The notes under the pieces are model-generated. The model saw nothing but the letters and a program-made list of their open reading frames with translations. It was not told the origin of the DNA and ran no database searches. From Polymyxa betae (taxonomy: Eukaryota; Endomyxa; Phytomyxea; Plasmodiophorida; Plasmodiophoridae): a stretch of 48,691 bases of DNA. Each line of letters begins with the position of its first letter. Positions within the stretch are counted from its first letter, which is position 1. The translations under genes and the position numbers were made by a program. Of this stretch, positions 39,194 through 48,691 are shown piece by piece. The DNA is taken from assembly GCA_003693705.1 (NCBI GenBank), contig RBZT01000618.1, positions 1 to 48,691 of the forward strand, written 5' to 3'.

Positions 39194-40633
39194 TGGCTAG
39201 CAAGTTCTCGTTCTGGCCATTGAAGACGAAGAAATCGCCCAAAGCGAAGAAGTCCTCCAATCTTGTTGCTGATCCAACAGATATGCTGAAACCTGATGCG
39301 GAACCTTCGATCTCGTCGTCGTCAATGTCATTATCAAGTTTGACCATTGCTGAAGAGGTAATTAATTGATTTTATTTCTAATTTCAACTATGACCAGTTT
39401 TATGATGGCACATGACCTAATGATCGTCTCCCAATCATGAAAATATCTTTCCAAACTCGGCTGGATTTTTCGCTAAATGGAACTTTTGGCGCTGGTTTCC
39501 GACTTTTTCGAACTAATGAGTAAACACCTGACACAGCGCCCTTTCCGATCTGTTGGAAGCGCGACACAAACCGGGTTTGTGGCATTCAATCCAGGCAAGA
39601 TCAATCAGGATCGACACGTCTGTCTCGTGGATTTTGGTGGCAGCCCTCATCATGCCATCTTTGCTGTGTATGTATCAAGAGATTTTATCTGTTTTACCAG
39701 TCTGATAATCGAATGTAGGTTCGATGGTCATGGAGCTAGCGGCCATGACGTCAGCGAATTCGTTGCTCGGGTTTTACCATTGAATCTGATCGGGCTGGTC
39801 AGCGATTGTGATATTCATGAATGCCTTCGGTCGGGATTCCTTCAAACGGTGACGACATTAAGCCGCTGTGAATAACGAATGCTGACCTAATCGACAGGCA
39901 GATGCCCTAGAAAGCAACAGGAAGATCAATTCAGCATTCTCTGGGACGACCGCTGTCTTAACATACTTGACAAAAGAGTTTATTTTTACTGCCAATGCCG
40001 GTGATTCACGGGCTGTTTTGGGCCGAATCGAACCAGATGGATTGCTTTCAGCTCTCCCTCTAAGTAAGGATCAGAAACCTGACAGGGAAGATGAGAAAGC
40101 CAGGTTCGATCGCTGTTGCGATCAGATTCGCAATGCTGATGGCCTTTCTAGGATCCTCCGTAATCGAGGTCGGGTACAACCTTGCCGGGGAACGTTGGGA
40201 GAGCCGATTGGACCACCCCGTATATGGCTTCCGAATCAGGATGTCCCGGGGCTCGCCATGACCAGGTCGTTTGGTGATACGATAGCCAAATCCATTGGTG
40301 TGAATGCAGAACCTGAAGTATGGAATTTGTTGGGACTTTCTATATAACGAATTTATGAAAGCATTTGACAGGTTGAAAAGATCCCACGACATAAAAGCGA
40401 TAGATATCTGATTGTAGCATCTGATGGAGTTTGGGAGTTTATTTCCAGTCAGGTTAGTATGTTGAATTCGTTAGCAGAAATGCTGACCGATATCTTAGGA
40501 AGCGGTCGAGATCGTTAGCAAATGCGCGTCTGCTCCAGAGGCATGCTTAGCCTTACAAAAGGAAAGCATTAAAAGATGGAAAGCTGAAGAGGATGTTATA
40601 GACGACATCACATCGATTGTCGTGTTTTTATGA
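39194..40633 (+). CDS. PP2C-type (PPM) Ser/Thr protein phosphatase
   Basis: The catalytic domain is spread over exons ending at 39667 and continuing at 39719-39848, 39898-40317, 40372-40452 and 40499-40633. PPM motifs in order: INQDRHVCLVDF, VFDGHGASGHDVSEFVARVL (metal-binding Asp/Gly), TTAVLTYLTKEFIFTANAGD (with GDSRAV), LSKDQKPDREDEKARF, GLAMTRSFGDTIAKSIGVNA, LIVASDGVWEFIS and a final DDITSIVVFL. It would be a Mg/Mn-dependent phosphatase. The first exon (MASKFSFWPLKTKKSPKAKK) is basic with a possible N-terminal attachment signal. The join between 39357 and the catalytic start near 39538 is unclear: a normal intron ending at 39397 leads to an in-frame TGA at 39413. Confidence 0.88.
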
Positions 40634-40798
40634 GACGCCTTAAGCCCGGAACCTCCATCCCGTTAAAGTTTCTCCTTCAGTTTTAGAGCCCAGAAGTTCG
40701 GTGTTACTATTATTAAATATTTAGTTCGAATTTTGTGAACTCTGAAGGTAGTCTAAGCGCTAATGTGATCATTACCGCATCAGCAGAAACGGGCATGT

Positions 40799-42166
40799 TT
40801 AATCTGCCTTCCTTATATTGTCTGGGATTGTCAGTCCGATATAGGCAACACCGAGTTCGAACGAATCGATTGGCCAATAAGCCAACCTAGGCTTAAGATC
40901 CGGTCTCTCCTTCAATGCCACATAATAGGCTAGATTCAGGGTCAGTTTCAAGATACAGCTAGGAAGTAGGAATGCAACAAAACGTAGGATGTAGAAACAT
41001 GCTGATAGAATATATCGAGCAATAACGACCAAGTGGATAGTGCGAGATTAAATAGCAACCGCTGGCGCGTTTACAACAGGTAAATGCATTCCAAAACCGA
41101 TCGACAAAACACTTACCGCCGATGACGACCCCGGTATAAGATGCAATTGAGATTAAGATATGCCATAATGCATGGAATTGTGGATAAGGAATTGTTAGGA
41201 ATTGGGTCCAAAGCTCGCAGAAGATACGATCATTGACCCAGCATGTCAAAGCGAGGAGCCAACTAAAAGTTCCATTATGATATAAGATGATATGACCATG
41301 TAAATACTTACAGGAATGCCGACAAAAATATCTGACGAACACATCGCCAATCATTTGTCGAAATAGCGAAATGGAAAATGAAAGACTGTCAATTCAGCAA
41401 GCACAAACGTAAGTTGTGACATCAATTGCAGAAGCAAACTATCTTAAATCTGTGCTTTTGCAAAGAAACCCGTTTAAATAAATGACTTACAAGAGCAGGA
41501 AGTGATCCAAAAAACAAAATAAACGCGTTCAGTATCGGAGCAACGAACATGAGCGACGACGAGAATATGGTTGCAAGGACCACGGCCAGCTTCAGGCGAA
41601 GTCTAGACCGACGAAATATACAATAATCCAGAGATTGTGTTGGTATAGCTAATGGTACACAAGCAGCCATTGCCCAAAGAATAGCCATTTCATCAATTAG
41701 CTGTCCTGAGGAAAAGCAACGCTCAGTGTTGACGTATGTTTTTAGCAACAGGCTTACCGGAATAGCTTAATGTTGCATGAAAATAACCAGATCCGATCCC
41801 CACAACTGCCAGCAAAACCCAAACCTGAATGTCATCAAAAGGGAATCTCGGGAGATGAAGAAATTTGCCAAAACTGACTATATTAATATCGCTGTTAATA
41901 TGCTTGCTGAAAGGCCTTGATAAGTAGATATGAAATAGCGGAATGAAGACCAGCAATACGTTTGACAAGGTATTGAAATATTCCTGAAACAAGCTCGATA
42001 AATGTGTTAGAAATCGTTAACCGAGATCTCACTGCAATATACCTAAAAGCTGTCAAGTCCCCAACAGTCTTCACACAAGACCCACTCACTGCGAATATTC
42101 GTAATTCTGTTCGCACCAATCGACCTCTGACGTGTTTCGTCCCCAGATCTGGGCGGTGCTCTTCAT
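40799..42166 (-). CDS. Alkaline ceramidase (ACER/YPC1 family)
   Basis: Minus-strand gene; first exons 42166-42090, 41993-41758 and 41705-41491, with more to 40799. The N-terminus AQIWGRNTSEVDWCEQNY is the family signature. The next exon reads QEYFNTLSNVLLVF, then YFHATLSYSG, whose His is one zinc ligand. A later exon has CWVNDRIFCELW and PQFHALWHILISI, giving the two C-terminal His ligands. Seven membrane helices are expected. The enzyme hydrolyses ceramide to sphingoid base and fatty acid in ER/Golgi membranes at alkaline pH. The exon 2 acceptor at 41994 was chosen because it keeps phase and the exact spacing between DWCE-NY and the NTLSN motif. The exon structure between 41490 and 41300, and near 41110-40990, is uncertain. 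Confidence 0.88.
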
Positions 42167-42378
42167 TATCCGTATCGAGGCTTTTCGGTATGAACGCCTC
42201 TCGGAGGCAACAATTAGATTTCGAAATGATAAACAGGGTGACTCCTGAAACCTTATTTTGTGCCCGCAGATAGAAGGCTGCAATCATATGAGCAGTAACG
42301 TTACTGTCACTTGCATGTCTCACTATCAGGCAGACCTCTATTTACATCACTTCATAACAACAATCCTGCTATACGTCC

Positions 42379-43562
42379 ATGACAGATTCAAAGCAGATTC
42401 CAGTAGCGTCAGATGATAGCTATGGGCAGCTGATTCAGGCGTTAGATGAAGACTTAGATCAGGATTTCAGATCCAATGAATCTCCGGAAAACATCGAAGG
42501 CACCCCCGACACCGAAAACGCTTTGATCCAGGAAATGATTCCTGGGTTCGAAATTGGCGGTGCCGTTGATTTAGCTTTGAACCAGCTAAAATCAACAGTG
42601 AAGGTGCAGATTTGTGCACATTTTTTATGCTTGGCAGAGCCTTAGACCTAGTAGGGCCAGTTTGAACTGTTCCGTAATCAAGTTGTGGGGGCTTCCGAAC
42701 AGACGGTAGCAAGAATGACGAGCCAGCAACAAACAGAAATGCAAGATGCAAATATGAAGATCCAACAACTTAAAGAATTAGCGGCCAAGTTGCAGTTGTG
42801 CTACGATAGATCTGAAAACAGGGATGAACATCGTGTTTCAACGATGATTTTATTGGCTACTAAATGGGTAATGCCACAAATTCCTGTATTTCCATGTACT
42901 AATTGAACCTTCAAGCGCTCGGTTACGACAATGTCTCACAGCCTTCATATTTGGCTACAAGCTTACCGAAAACGTAAGCGTCTACAGTTTCTGGAATCCA
43001 CTTTTTCTGTACCTAAACACAATCGGACTTTAAAACGGAAATCGTTGAGATTATGGAAGAGGTCTTTAAATCGAATCCAGAAAGATAAACGAGAAGTAAA
43101 ATTCGCAGTTTCAGTCATCTTTCTGGTAATGAACAGCTTTTTAACAGGAATTATTCAAATCTCAACTAGATTTAGTATCAAGAAAATTGGTCACGACCTA
43201 TGAAGCCAATTTAGACGTCGTAAACGTTGCTTGCATTCGCTAAGTAGCATTTCTGATTTGAACAGTTGCGAGCTGAGCTTGTTGAAGCTAAGCGGCAAAT
43301 AGCGATGCTTGTTCAAAACAAGGATAAGATGGAAAGAGAAATGAAGCAAGCATTCCTTCGTTCAGTATGTAAGAAGAATCTTCATCTTTCACTTACTGAA
43401 AGGTCTGATTAATTCCTCCTAGCTGTTCTCAATCTGGAAGCGATGTCCATGTTCAACTCTCAGGTCGGAGAAGGCGAATCTCATGCGATGTCATGCGACG
43501 ATATCGAGCCACGAACCCAAATCCCTCAATCGCTACCAAACAATAAACTTAATCGGAACTAA
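42379..43562 (+). CDS. Coiled-coil protein, unrecognised
   Basis: About six exons. The acidic N-terminus MTDSKQIPVASDDSYGQLIQ is followed by IPGFEIGGAVDLALNQLKST. The exon at 42661-42867 (FELFRNQVVGASEQTVARMT, then IQQLKELAAKLQL) and the exons near 43149-43370 (ELFKSQLDLVSRKLVTTYEA, LRAELVEAKRQIAMLVQNKD) form long heptad coiled coils. The last exon ends QSLPNNKLNRN at 43562. Introns are 45-70 nt. The part between 42940 and 43140 is not resolved. It may be a structural, spindle or vesicle-tether protein; no family match is evident. Confidence 0.6.
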
Positions 43563-43801
43563 CATCCTGTCAATTTGAATTATCAGGCACGTTTGTCGGA
43601 TTGATTGAATTGATCCAGTTTCAAACACATCATCTTGCTGCATTCATTCCGAACCTGATCGTGAGTCATGTTCCGTTCAGTGATCCGGCACTGTTCAGAT
43701 CCACGACAAGCTGTCGCCACTGATGACGTGGCTCATAATTCAATTACGACTCTAAAACGCATCAGAACTCATTTTAGAAAACCCCACGAACCAAGTTCAG
43801 C
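43563..43801 (+). other. Leader region with overlapping upstream ATG frame
   Basis: A 98-codon frame starts MFRSVIRHCSDPRQAVATDD at 43668 and overlaps the start of the next gene out of frame, ending at 43964. It is probably an upstream ORF or chance; the main frame is far better supported. Confidence 0.3.
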
Positions 43802-45175
43802 ATGCCTGCCCCTTCTACTAACCAGATCCAGCGTAATGTCACCATCGACGACACAGAATCAGGACACCAGACCCGTCGTGACTCGTCGTCTGATGAAGAA
43901 TGGCAAGCAGGCGCTCAGACTACTCAGAGCTCTGAGACCCGACAAGCCATCGCTAAGAAGATGAAGCAGATCAACACAGCTGCTGCCGAAGCTAAGAATG
44001 CCGCCCTTGAGAAGAAAGAGGTTACATTTGCGAACGGCATGGAGAAGAAAAATGATGCCCAAGCGAAGATGCAAGACAGGCTAAAAAGCGCTACAGAAGC
44101 GGCTTCTCAAAAGGCCGAAAAATCAAAGCAGCTTATGGGTAAGGCAGAGAAAGCTTTGGAAATTAAATCTGAAGCGGTCTCTAAAGCCGAAGAAACCAAG
44201 GCCGTCAATGCTAAGGTCGAGGAGCAGAAACAGAAAGCAATGGAGGTGAAACAGGCCGTGGCTGCCAAAGCCCAGGACGTTAAGCAGGAGGCTATACAAA
44301 AGAAAGAAGCAGCCATTGCTAAAGCCGAAGAGACTAAGAAGATGATGGAATCTAAAGCAGCTGAAGCACAGAAGACCATCAAGGAACAGAAAGAGGCAGC
44401 TCTCGAGATGAAAGAAAAATCTATTGAGAAGGCGAAAGAAACCAAAAAGGTGGTCGACGCCAAGGTCGCCGAAGCCAAGGCAGCAGTAATGGAACAGAAG
44501 AAGGCTATGGAGAAATCGGCAAACGAGCTGCAGAGCACGATCAAGAACCAGAAGGAAGCGATTGCTCAATCTGCCGCCGAAGTGTCGGAGCAAGTCCATG
44601 GCGCCTATAACGATATCAGCGGCGCTTTGGCTCCTGTCATCAGTGCTGGATCTGAAATGAGAAAGCGTATGCCCCGTAAACGTGTGATGGTGGCTGGTCT
44701 GGGTGTTGCTGCTGCTGCTGCTGCTGGTATCGGCTACTGGGTCTACAAGACCTATTATGCTGATGGATCCGAAAGCGTCGATCTGGTCGCTGAAGATGCT
44801 GGTTCTTCGTCATGGACTTTGTCGTCTTGGTTCGGATCAAGCGGTGAATCGCAAAGCGCTGCAACTGCTGCCGAAGCACCACAGACTGGCTTGTTAAGCT
44901 CCTGGTTAGGAACTAACCCTACCTCAACTACAACAGGAGATGCTGGTGCTGTCAGCGACGAAGCTACAACCCTGCTGTCAAGCGTCGCGAGCTTGTTGGA
45001 TACCGAGAAGGCGGCCGAGGCTCTAACGAATGTCCCGGAAATTGCAGAAGCAGCTGCAGGAGCCGCCATGAAAACAGTCGAGGAGGTCTTGAATAATGAG
45101 GAAGTCCAGACTGCTCTGCGAGGAATTACTCGAGGTGTGTTCAGTTTGGAACCGTTTGCTGATCTCATCGACTGA
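43802..45175 (+). CDS. Ala/Lys/Glu-rich helical protein with one TM segment
   Basis: A 457-residue single-exon protein. Residues 1-45 are polar with a Ser/Asp cluster (RRDSSSDEEW). Residues 46-270 are one long charged helix rich in Ala, Lys, Glu and Gln with 11- to 13-residue periodicity of the type AKAEETKKMMESKAAEAQKT, similar in style to LEA group 3, perilipin-like or apolipoprotein-like amphipathic helices. A basic cluster (MRKRMPRKRVMVAG) precedes a membrane segment (GLGVAAAAAAGIGYWVYKTY, near 300-320). The C-terminal part is Ser/Thr/Ala-rich with two WLSSWFG/LLSSWLG-type repeats. No enzyme motif. It may coat a membrane or organelle. Composition bias makes homology calls risky. Confidence 0.7.
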   Translation: MPAPSTNQIQRNVTIDDTESGHQTRRDSSSDEEWQAGAQTTQSSETRQAIAKKMKQINTAAAEAKNAALEKKEVTFANGMEKKNDAQAKMQDRLKSATEAASQKAEKSKQLMGKAEKALEIKSEAVSKAEETKAVNAKVEEQKQKAMEVKQAVAAKAQDVKQEAIQKKEAAIAKAEETKKMMESKAAEAQKTIKEQKEAALEMKEKSIEKAKETKKVVDAKVAEAKAAVMEQKKAMEKSANELQSTIKNQKEAIAQSAAEVSEQVHGAYNDISGALAPVISAGSEMRKRMPRKRVMVAGLGVAAAAAAGIGYWVYKTYYADGSESVDLVAEDAGSSSWTLSSWFGSSGESQSAATAAEAPQTGLLSSWLGTNPTSTTTGDAGAVSDEATTLLSSVASLLDTEKAAEALTNVPEIAEAAAGAAMKTVEEVLNNEEVQTALRGITRGVFSLEPFADLID

Positions 45176-45475
45176 CTTTATGACTCAGAGTTCTTCACTC
45201 AACTTGATGTCTTGACTGGAATCTTCGCTGAGCAACAAAAGGGCATTATGACATACCTGAGCGGACGAAAATAACCATCTTCACAGACTTTGGGTCGGTC
45301 TAGAAAGCTTAAATACAGTTTTTAGACCAATTATTCGATAAATTCGTAGTGGACCCTAGAGATAAGATTCGTAGCTCAGTTTATATCAGCATTCACGATG
45401 TAGGCGATAACTTTATGCGATAAGACTGAAAGTTGATTCTAACCGAATTGCAAAATCCATTTAAAAAACTACCTT

Positions 45476-47329
45476 TTAACGATTGTATTGAGCCGGATTA
45501 GAACCTTGGTCCCTATAGATTGACAGTACAAGATTTGCAAAATACACTGCTGGTGGGCAATTTTCTACATGCTTCTCGATAAGCTCCCAGAGCCGACCCG
45601 ATTTTGGAATCATTGCGAGCTCGTTCGGAGCCGCATGCGATGACAGATCAGCTAAAATACGCCATTGGGTGTGCACATCAGCGCAAGACGGAGATGGCTG
45701 TTCCGGAAAGATGTGATCAAAATTAGGAGCCATGATTGCATACAGTTTTCGATATGAGTCAAACCAAGCTGCAAGGTCGTTAGCAGCAGGCATCGGATGT
45801 GATCTTAACATATGCCCAACTTTGCAAAAGCAAAGAATAAGAACAGAACCAGCCAATGATCTAACGGCACATTAGAAAGAGGAAGAAGAGATAAATAACG
45901 GCCTCGACCTAGCAATTTGAAATACATTTTCAGTATTATGAGAGCTGCTTAGAAACAGGATCAGCAAGCTGATGATTTGTGTAGGCGACCAATGTTCCAA
46001 GTGCTTTTCCAGCACGGTGCCAAATTGCGCATCGATGGAAGAGAAATCAGTTGGGCATGCAAATAGCGCCATACGCGCCATCATGACATGCACGATCAGA
46101 TATACCTAAGCGCGACGTTCATATATGAAAAAACTGAACAAAACAAAAAACTTAATTACCTGTTCTGGCTGTAAACACATCAAGGAGCGGAGAATCAGGT
46201 TTCGTCCTTTAGACAAGTTCCCGTATTTGAAGATCTGAAGATATTTAGACTGGAGTGAGGAGAAATGGTATCAGGTACAATATGGTTCTGGTCAGGAGGA
46301 GGCACAGGAAACTCCTGTGAGATAGGTACACCGTTCGCATCTACAATCTCGTTGATTCCCAAATGTTCAAGTAGGCGTTTTCCAAGTTTCACTCTGATAC
46401 ATCAGAAATAAGTGCCAGGAAGTATTGAACCGCAAACTGATTACCTTTGCAAATTCAGCATTCGCTGATTAGCTGCTTCTTGAGCAGAAGTCGACGGGAA
46501 TGATAGCAGCAAATTATCAACATCCTCGACATCCATAATACATCGAATTCCCTCCTCAATAAGATAATGCAACGAGAACCGAGCGAACATAAATCTTCTC
46601 GGCCCACCGATAGCGCTGAGGTGGGACGGCGACTTCATAATTGGCGATTTCGGGTCCTCAGATGACTTCGAAGAACCCTATTCGGAACCGATTAGCATTG
46701 ATATCTTAGAACCCATTATAGATCATACAGAAAGATGCAAGAGTGTTCGAGGCTTCCGGAATGTGCCGAGAGCAACACGACCCAGCGTTCCTTCTGGCAA
46801 GATTGGCGTCCCATCAGCATTCCTAAACCGATTGACAACCATCGGTCCTGAAATTTCGATTCCTGGAAGGCCGACGCCCTTCCACGGTCCACCTTGGCGG
46901 GCCGTATACACTTGATAGTAGAAATCATCGTCCATAGGGTTTTTGGTCTGCAGCGATTGCAGCGAATGGCGAATGACAACAGAAATTTCAGCATGCGACA
47001 TGAACTTAAACCGTTCTTTCGGTAAAGGAATATAAACAGATTTGAAATATGGTCGCTCAGTCTTCTCTTTTTCTTTCTTTTCTGATCCATCTATCGCTGA
47101 TTGGATAGCTTGTACAATCAACTACCAAAATCATACCTATAGATTGCGGCGAGGACGGGCTCGACTCGTGATTTGCTACAGCGCTATCATCGGTTTTCGA
47201 TTCGACGACGGGCTCGACAGCAGATGCATCAGAGACATCGAGTGTCCCAAAAACTGATGTCAGTATGCCCTCGAAATCCATCTCCAGAGCATCATCATCA
47301 TTGTACGACGGGCCAGACAGGCCATTCAT
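45476..47329 (-). CDS. PAT1-like mRNA decapping activator
   Basis: About seven exons on the minus strand. Exon 1 (MNGLSGPSYNDDDALEMDFE) contains an acidic DALEMDFEG element near the start, like the DDX6-binding N-terminus of PAT1. A 40-nt intron then joins to AIDGSEKKEKEKTERPYFKS. Next come the family segment FMSHAEISVVIRHSLQSLQT with DDDFYYQVYTARQGG, then LGRVALGTFRKPRTLL, matching the PAT1 core. Later exons give YLIEEGIRCIMDVEDVDNLL, KYLQIFKYGNLSKGRNLILR and the C-terminal helical repeat domain, ending NPAQYNR. PAT1 bridges deadenylated mRNA, the LSM1-7 ring and the decapping enzyme in P-bodies. The protein is short for the family, mostly through a small unstructured N-terminal part. Exon borders near 46260 are uncertain. 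Confidence 0.75.
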
Positions 47330-47459
47330 GGATGGGCTTTAGAATTGCCTCAATATAGTCCAGCTGTTAAACAAAAGTGACTGACCTCGTTAGTTAATCG
47401 GAGGGACGAGATGGTCTGCGCAACTATCTCATTTATATGTAATCTAACAGGATCTTTTA

Positions 47460-48374
47460 TTATGGCTCATTCCTTCCATTTTGTATCAGGATATCGTATT
47501 CGCGTTCATCGCCAATCTCTCGCGCTTTCAAGCTCATATCAGTTAGGGTTTTGAGATTTTTGGCAATTTTGGACGCCACCAAGATCACATTGCCATTCCT
47601 GCCCAATTCGCTGACGCCAAATTCATAGAAGAAACTGTTAATAGTTCCAAGTGAACGCGTCACTCGATCTTTGTGTCCTTCTGGCATGAAAACATTCGAT
47701 ATGAACATCCCGTCGATGTTTAAAACGCGATGAATGTTCTGCATATATTCGCGGTCGTATATGAATCCAGGTACATCAGCATCGTCATACATGTCTTCGA
47801 TGACAACGTCAAATTGCTCTGACCGCTTAGATTTCAGAAACTCTTCGGCGCTTTGCTGAACATAGCGAACATGAACTCCATCGTCCGGCTGAACAAATTG
47901 TCGAACAATTCGAAGTGAATCTGGGCTGATATCAACAGCTGTCAATTTGCAGTCACGAATACGTGTGATAGCCAATGCTGGAACCGATCCACCTCCTAGA
48001 CCTAACAAAAGTATATTCCGACGTCCGAACTTTTTCAGTATTTGCAAAATTCGTTCGATATATGGTGATCTGGAGATGCGATGCTTCAGGTCGAGATAGC
48101 TTTGCACTACCAATCCATCCGAATCATCTGTCTGCGTAGCAAGAACAGCAAATATCGATGGATTGAGCTTAGAACGGATAGCTGTAAGCTGAGGTCCGCA
48201 ATAGACACACTCGAAGCCTTCCGGAGGAGGTCGGCAATCGTTAGCTGAGTTTAGATATTGCCAAGCAGCAATCGATACGGCTACTGAACAGAAAGTGGAC
48301 AGAATTAGAATACGACCGGCTTGGCTGACTGATGACGGCGCCTGCGATCGTTGGAGTGACTGCGACGTCGCCAT
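47460..48374 (-). CDS. Membrane-anchored spermidine-synthase-like SAM methyltransferase
   Basis: A single-exon, 304-residue protein. The N-terminus has one membrane segment (ILILSTFCSVAVSIAAWQYL, near 22-41), followed by a short Cys-containing linker (FECVYCG). The catalytic fold begins with NILLLGLGGGSVPALAITRI, the glycine-rich SAM site. Then come LTAVDISPDSLRIVRQF with an acidic ribose-binding Asp, and DVVIEDMYDDADVPGFIYD, the position of the catalytic/ligand Asp in spermidine synthases. The remaining motifs resemble the spermidine synthase-like half of METTL13-type and bacterial proteins rather than true aminopropyltransferases. The substrate is unknown. A TTAGGGTTTTGAG match inside the coding region is taken as chance. 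Confidence 0.8.
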   Translation of the reverse strand: MATSQSLQRSQAPSSVSQAGRILILSTFCSVAVSIAAWQYLNSANDCRPPPEGFECVYCGPQLTAIRSKLNPSIFAVLATQTDDSDGLVVQSYLDLKHRISRSPYIERILQILKKFGRRNILLLGLGGGSVPALAITRIRDCKLTAVDISPDSLRIVRQFVQPDDGVHVRYVQQSAEEFLKSKRSEQFDVVIEDMYDDADVPGFIYDREYMQNIHRVLNIDGMFISNVFMPEGHKDRVTRSLGTINSFFYEFGVSELGRNGNVILVASKIAKNLKTLTDMSLKAREIGDEREYDILIQNGRNEP

Positions 48375-48634
48375 CTGACAAATGACGGCCCGAGCATCGA
48401 TTTCTGGAACGAAAAAACGGAATCTAAAATGCGAATAATCACTGTCATTATTCCATTTTTAGAGCAAGTGCACCGCGCACAATTATCATTATCATTATCA
48501 ATAAAGTAATGATGAATTTAATGATTGCGACATCCACCGGTAACCTTTAAACATTATCCCAGGCATCACAATTTAATGAATCATTAAACCGCGCATTAAA
48601 TCTGATCGTCGATTTGATATTGTAGAATCGCACC

Positions 48635-48691
48635 ATGCAGACGACAGAGATCGGTGACATCGCGGCTCGTCGGAAAGGCAAACAGCCAGGA
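48635..48691 (+). CDS. Start of a further gene, cut by the window edge
   Basis: ATG at 48635 opens a frame reading MQTTEIGDIAARRKGKQPG to the end of the window. It is divergent from the methyltransferase gene, with about 260 bp between the two starts, including a run of ATTATC repeats near 48481-48499. Too short to identify. Confidence 0.4.
   Translation, partial: MQTTEIGDIAARRKGKQPG

Noticed and set aside
44107-44599. Long hydrophobic minus-strand frames (145 and 158 codons)
   Set aside because: They are antisense to the Ala/Lys/Glu-rich helix; codons for Ala, Lys and Glu reverse to Leu, Phe and Ser and give false membrane proteins.

Overview
The window is nuclear DNA from an intron-rich, gene-dense eukaryote. 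Introns are GT-AG and mostly 40-70 nt, intergenic gaps are a few hundred bases, genes lie on both strands, and a eukaryotic-type tRNA-Gly(GCC) without encoded CCA is present. Gene content (BEACH-WD40 giant protein, R-SNAREs, SUMO protease, HMG-box protein, alkaline ceramidase, PAT1, prefoldin 6) fits a free-living or parasitic protist or a basal fungus or animal relative. I cannot place it to a clade from the sequence alone. The standard genetic code is consistent with every intact gene.

Layout. 1-1014: G/T-rich DNA without a convincing gene. 1015-3842: three PIF/Harbinger-type terminal-inverted-repeat elements joined end to end and sharing TAA target duplications; the first carries a broken transposase and a broken Myb-like partner. 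4046-4116: tRNA-Gly(GCC). 4383-5306: secreted, probably GPI-anchored glycoprotein with a 27-bp minisatellite. 6057-7102: Ulp1/SENP SUMO protease. 7796-16914: one very large BEACH/WD40 gene with dozens of small introns. 17063-19311: two R-SNARE (synaptobrevin/VAMP) paralogues on the minus strand with a small single-TM protein gene between them. 19624-20088: acidic coiled-coil protein. 20845-22709: a multi-pass membrane protein (minus) and an unrecognised protein (plus). 23500-23990: a striking perfect palindrome, G-tracts and repeats. 23992-26860: large helical protein ending in a RING-H2 finger. 26861-28837: AT-rich stretch with one weak small gene. 28838-29836: HMG-box protein with a C-terminal SUMO-interacting motif. 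30245-32560: GPH/MFSD2-type transporter. 32653-35218: two intronless DUF676-type serine lipases/esterases (tandem paralogues) with a small ORF overlapping the start of one. 36068-37615: CW zinc finger plus ARID-like nuclear protein. 38085-38856: small ORF followed 2 nt later by prefoldin subunit 6. 39194-40633: PP2C phosphatase. 40799-42166: alkaline ceramidase (minus). 42379-43562: coiled-coil protein. 43802-45175: Ala/Lys/Glu-rich helical membrane protein. 45476-47329: PAT1 mRNA-decay factor (minus). 47460-48374: membrane-anchored spermidine-synthase-like methyltransferase (minus). 48635 onward: start of a further plus-strand gene.

Most genes are unrelated housekeeping functions placed side by side, as expected in a compact genome. 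Shared themes are inferred only: membrane traffic (BEACH protein and two R-SNAREs), lipid metabolism (two DUF676 lipases, ceramidase, GPH transporter) and SUMO (protease plus an HMG protein with a SIM). The most unusual parts are the three-element transposon chain, the 43-bp palindrome with duplicated G-tract repeats, the CW+ARID protein, and telo-box-like motifs in short intergenic regions.
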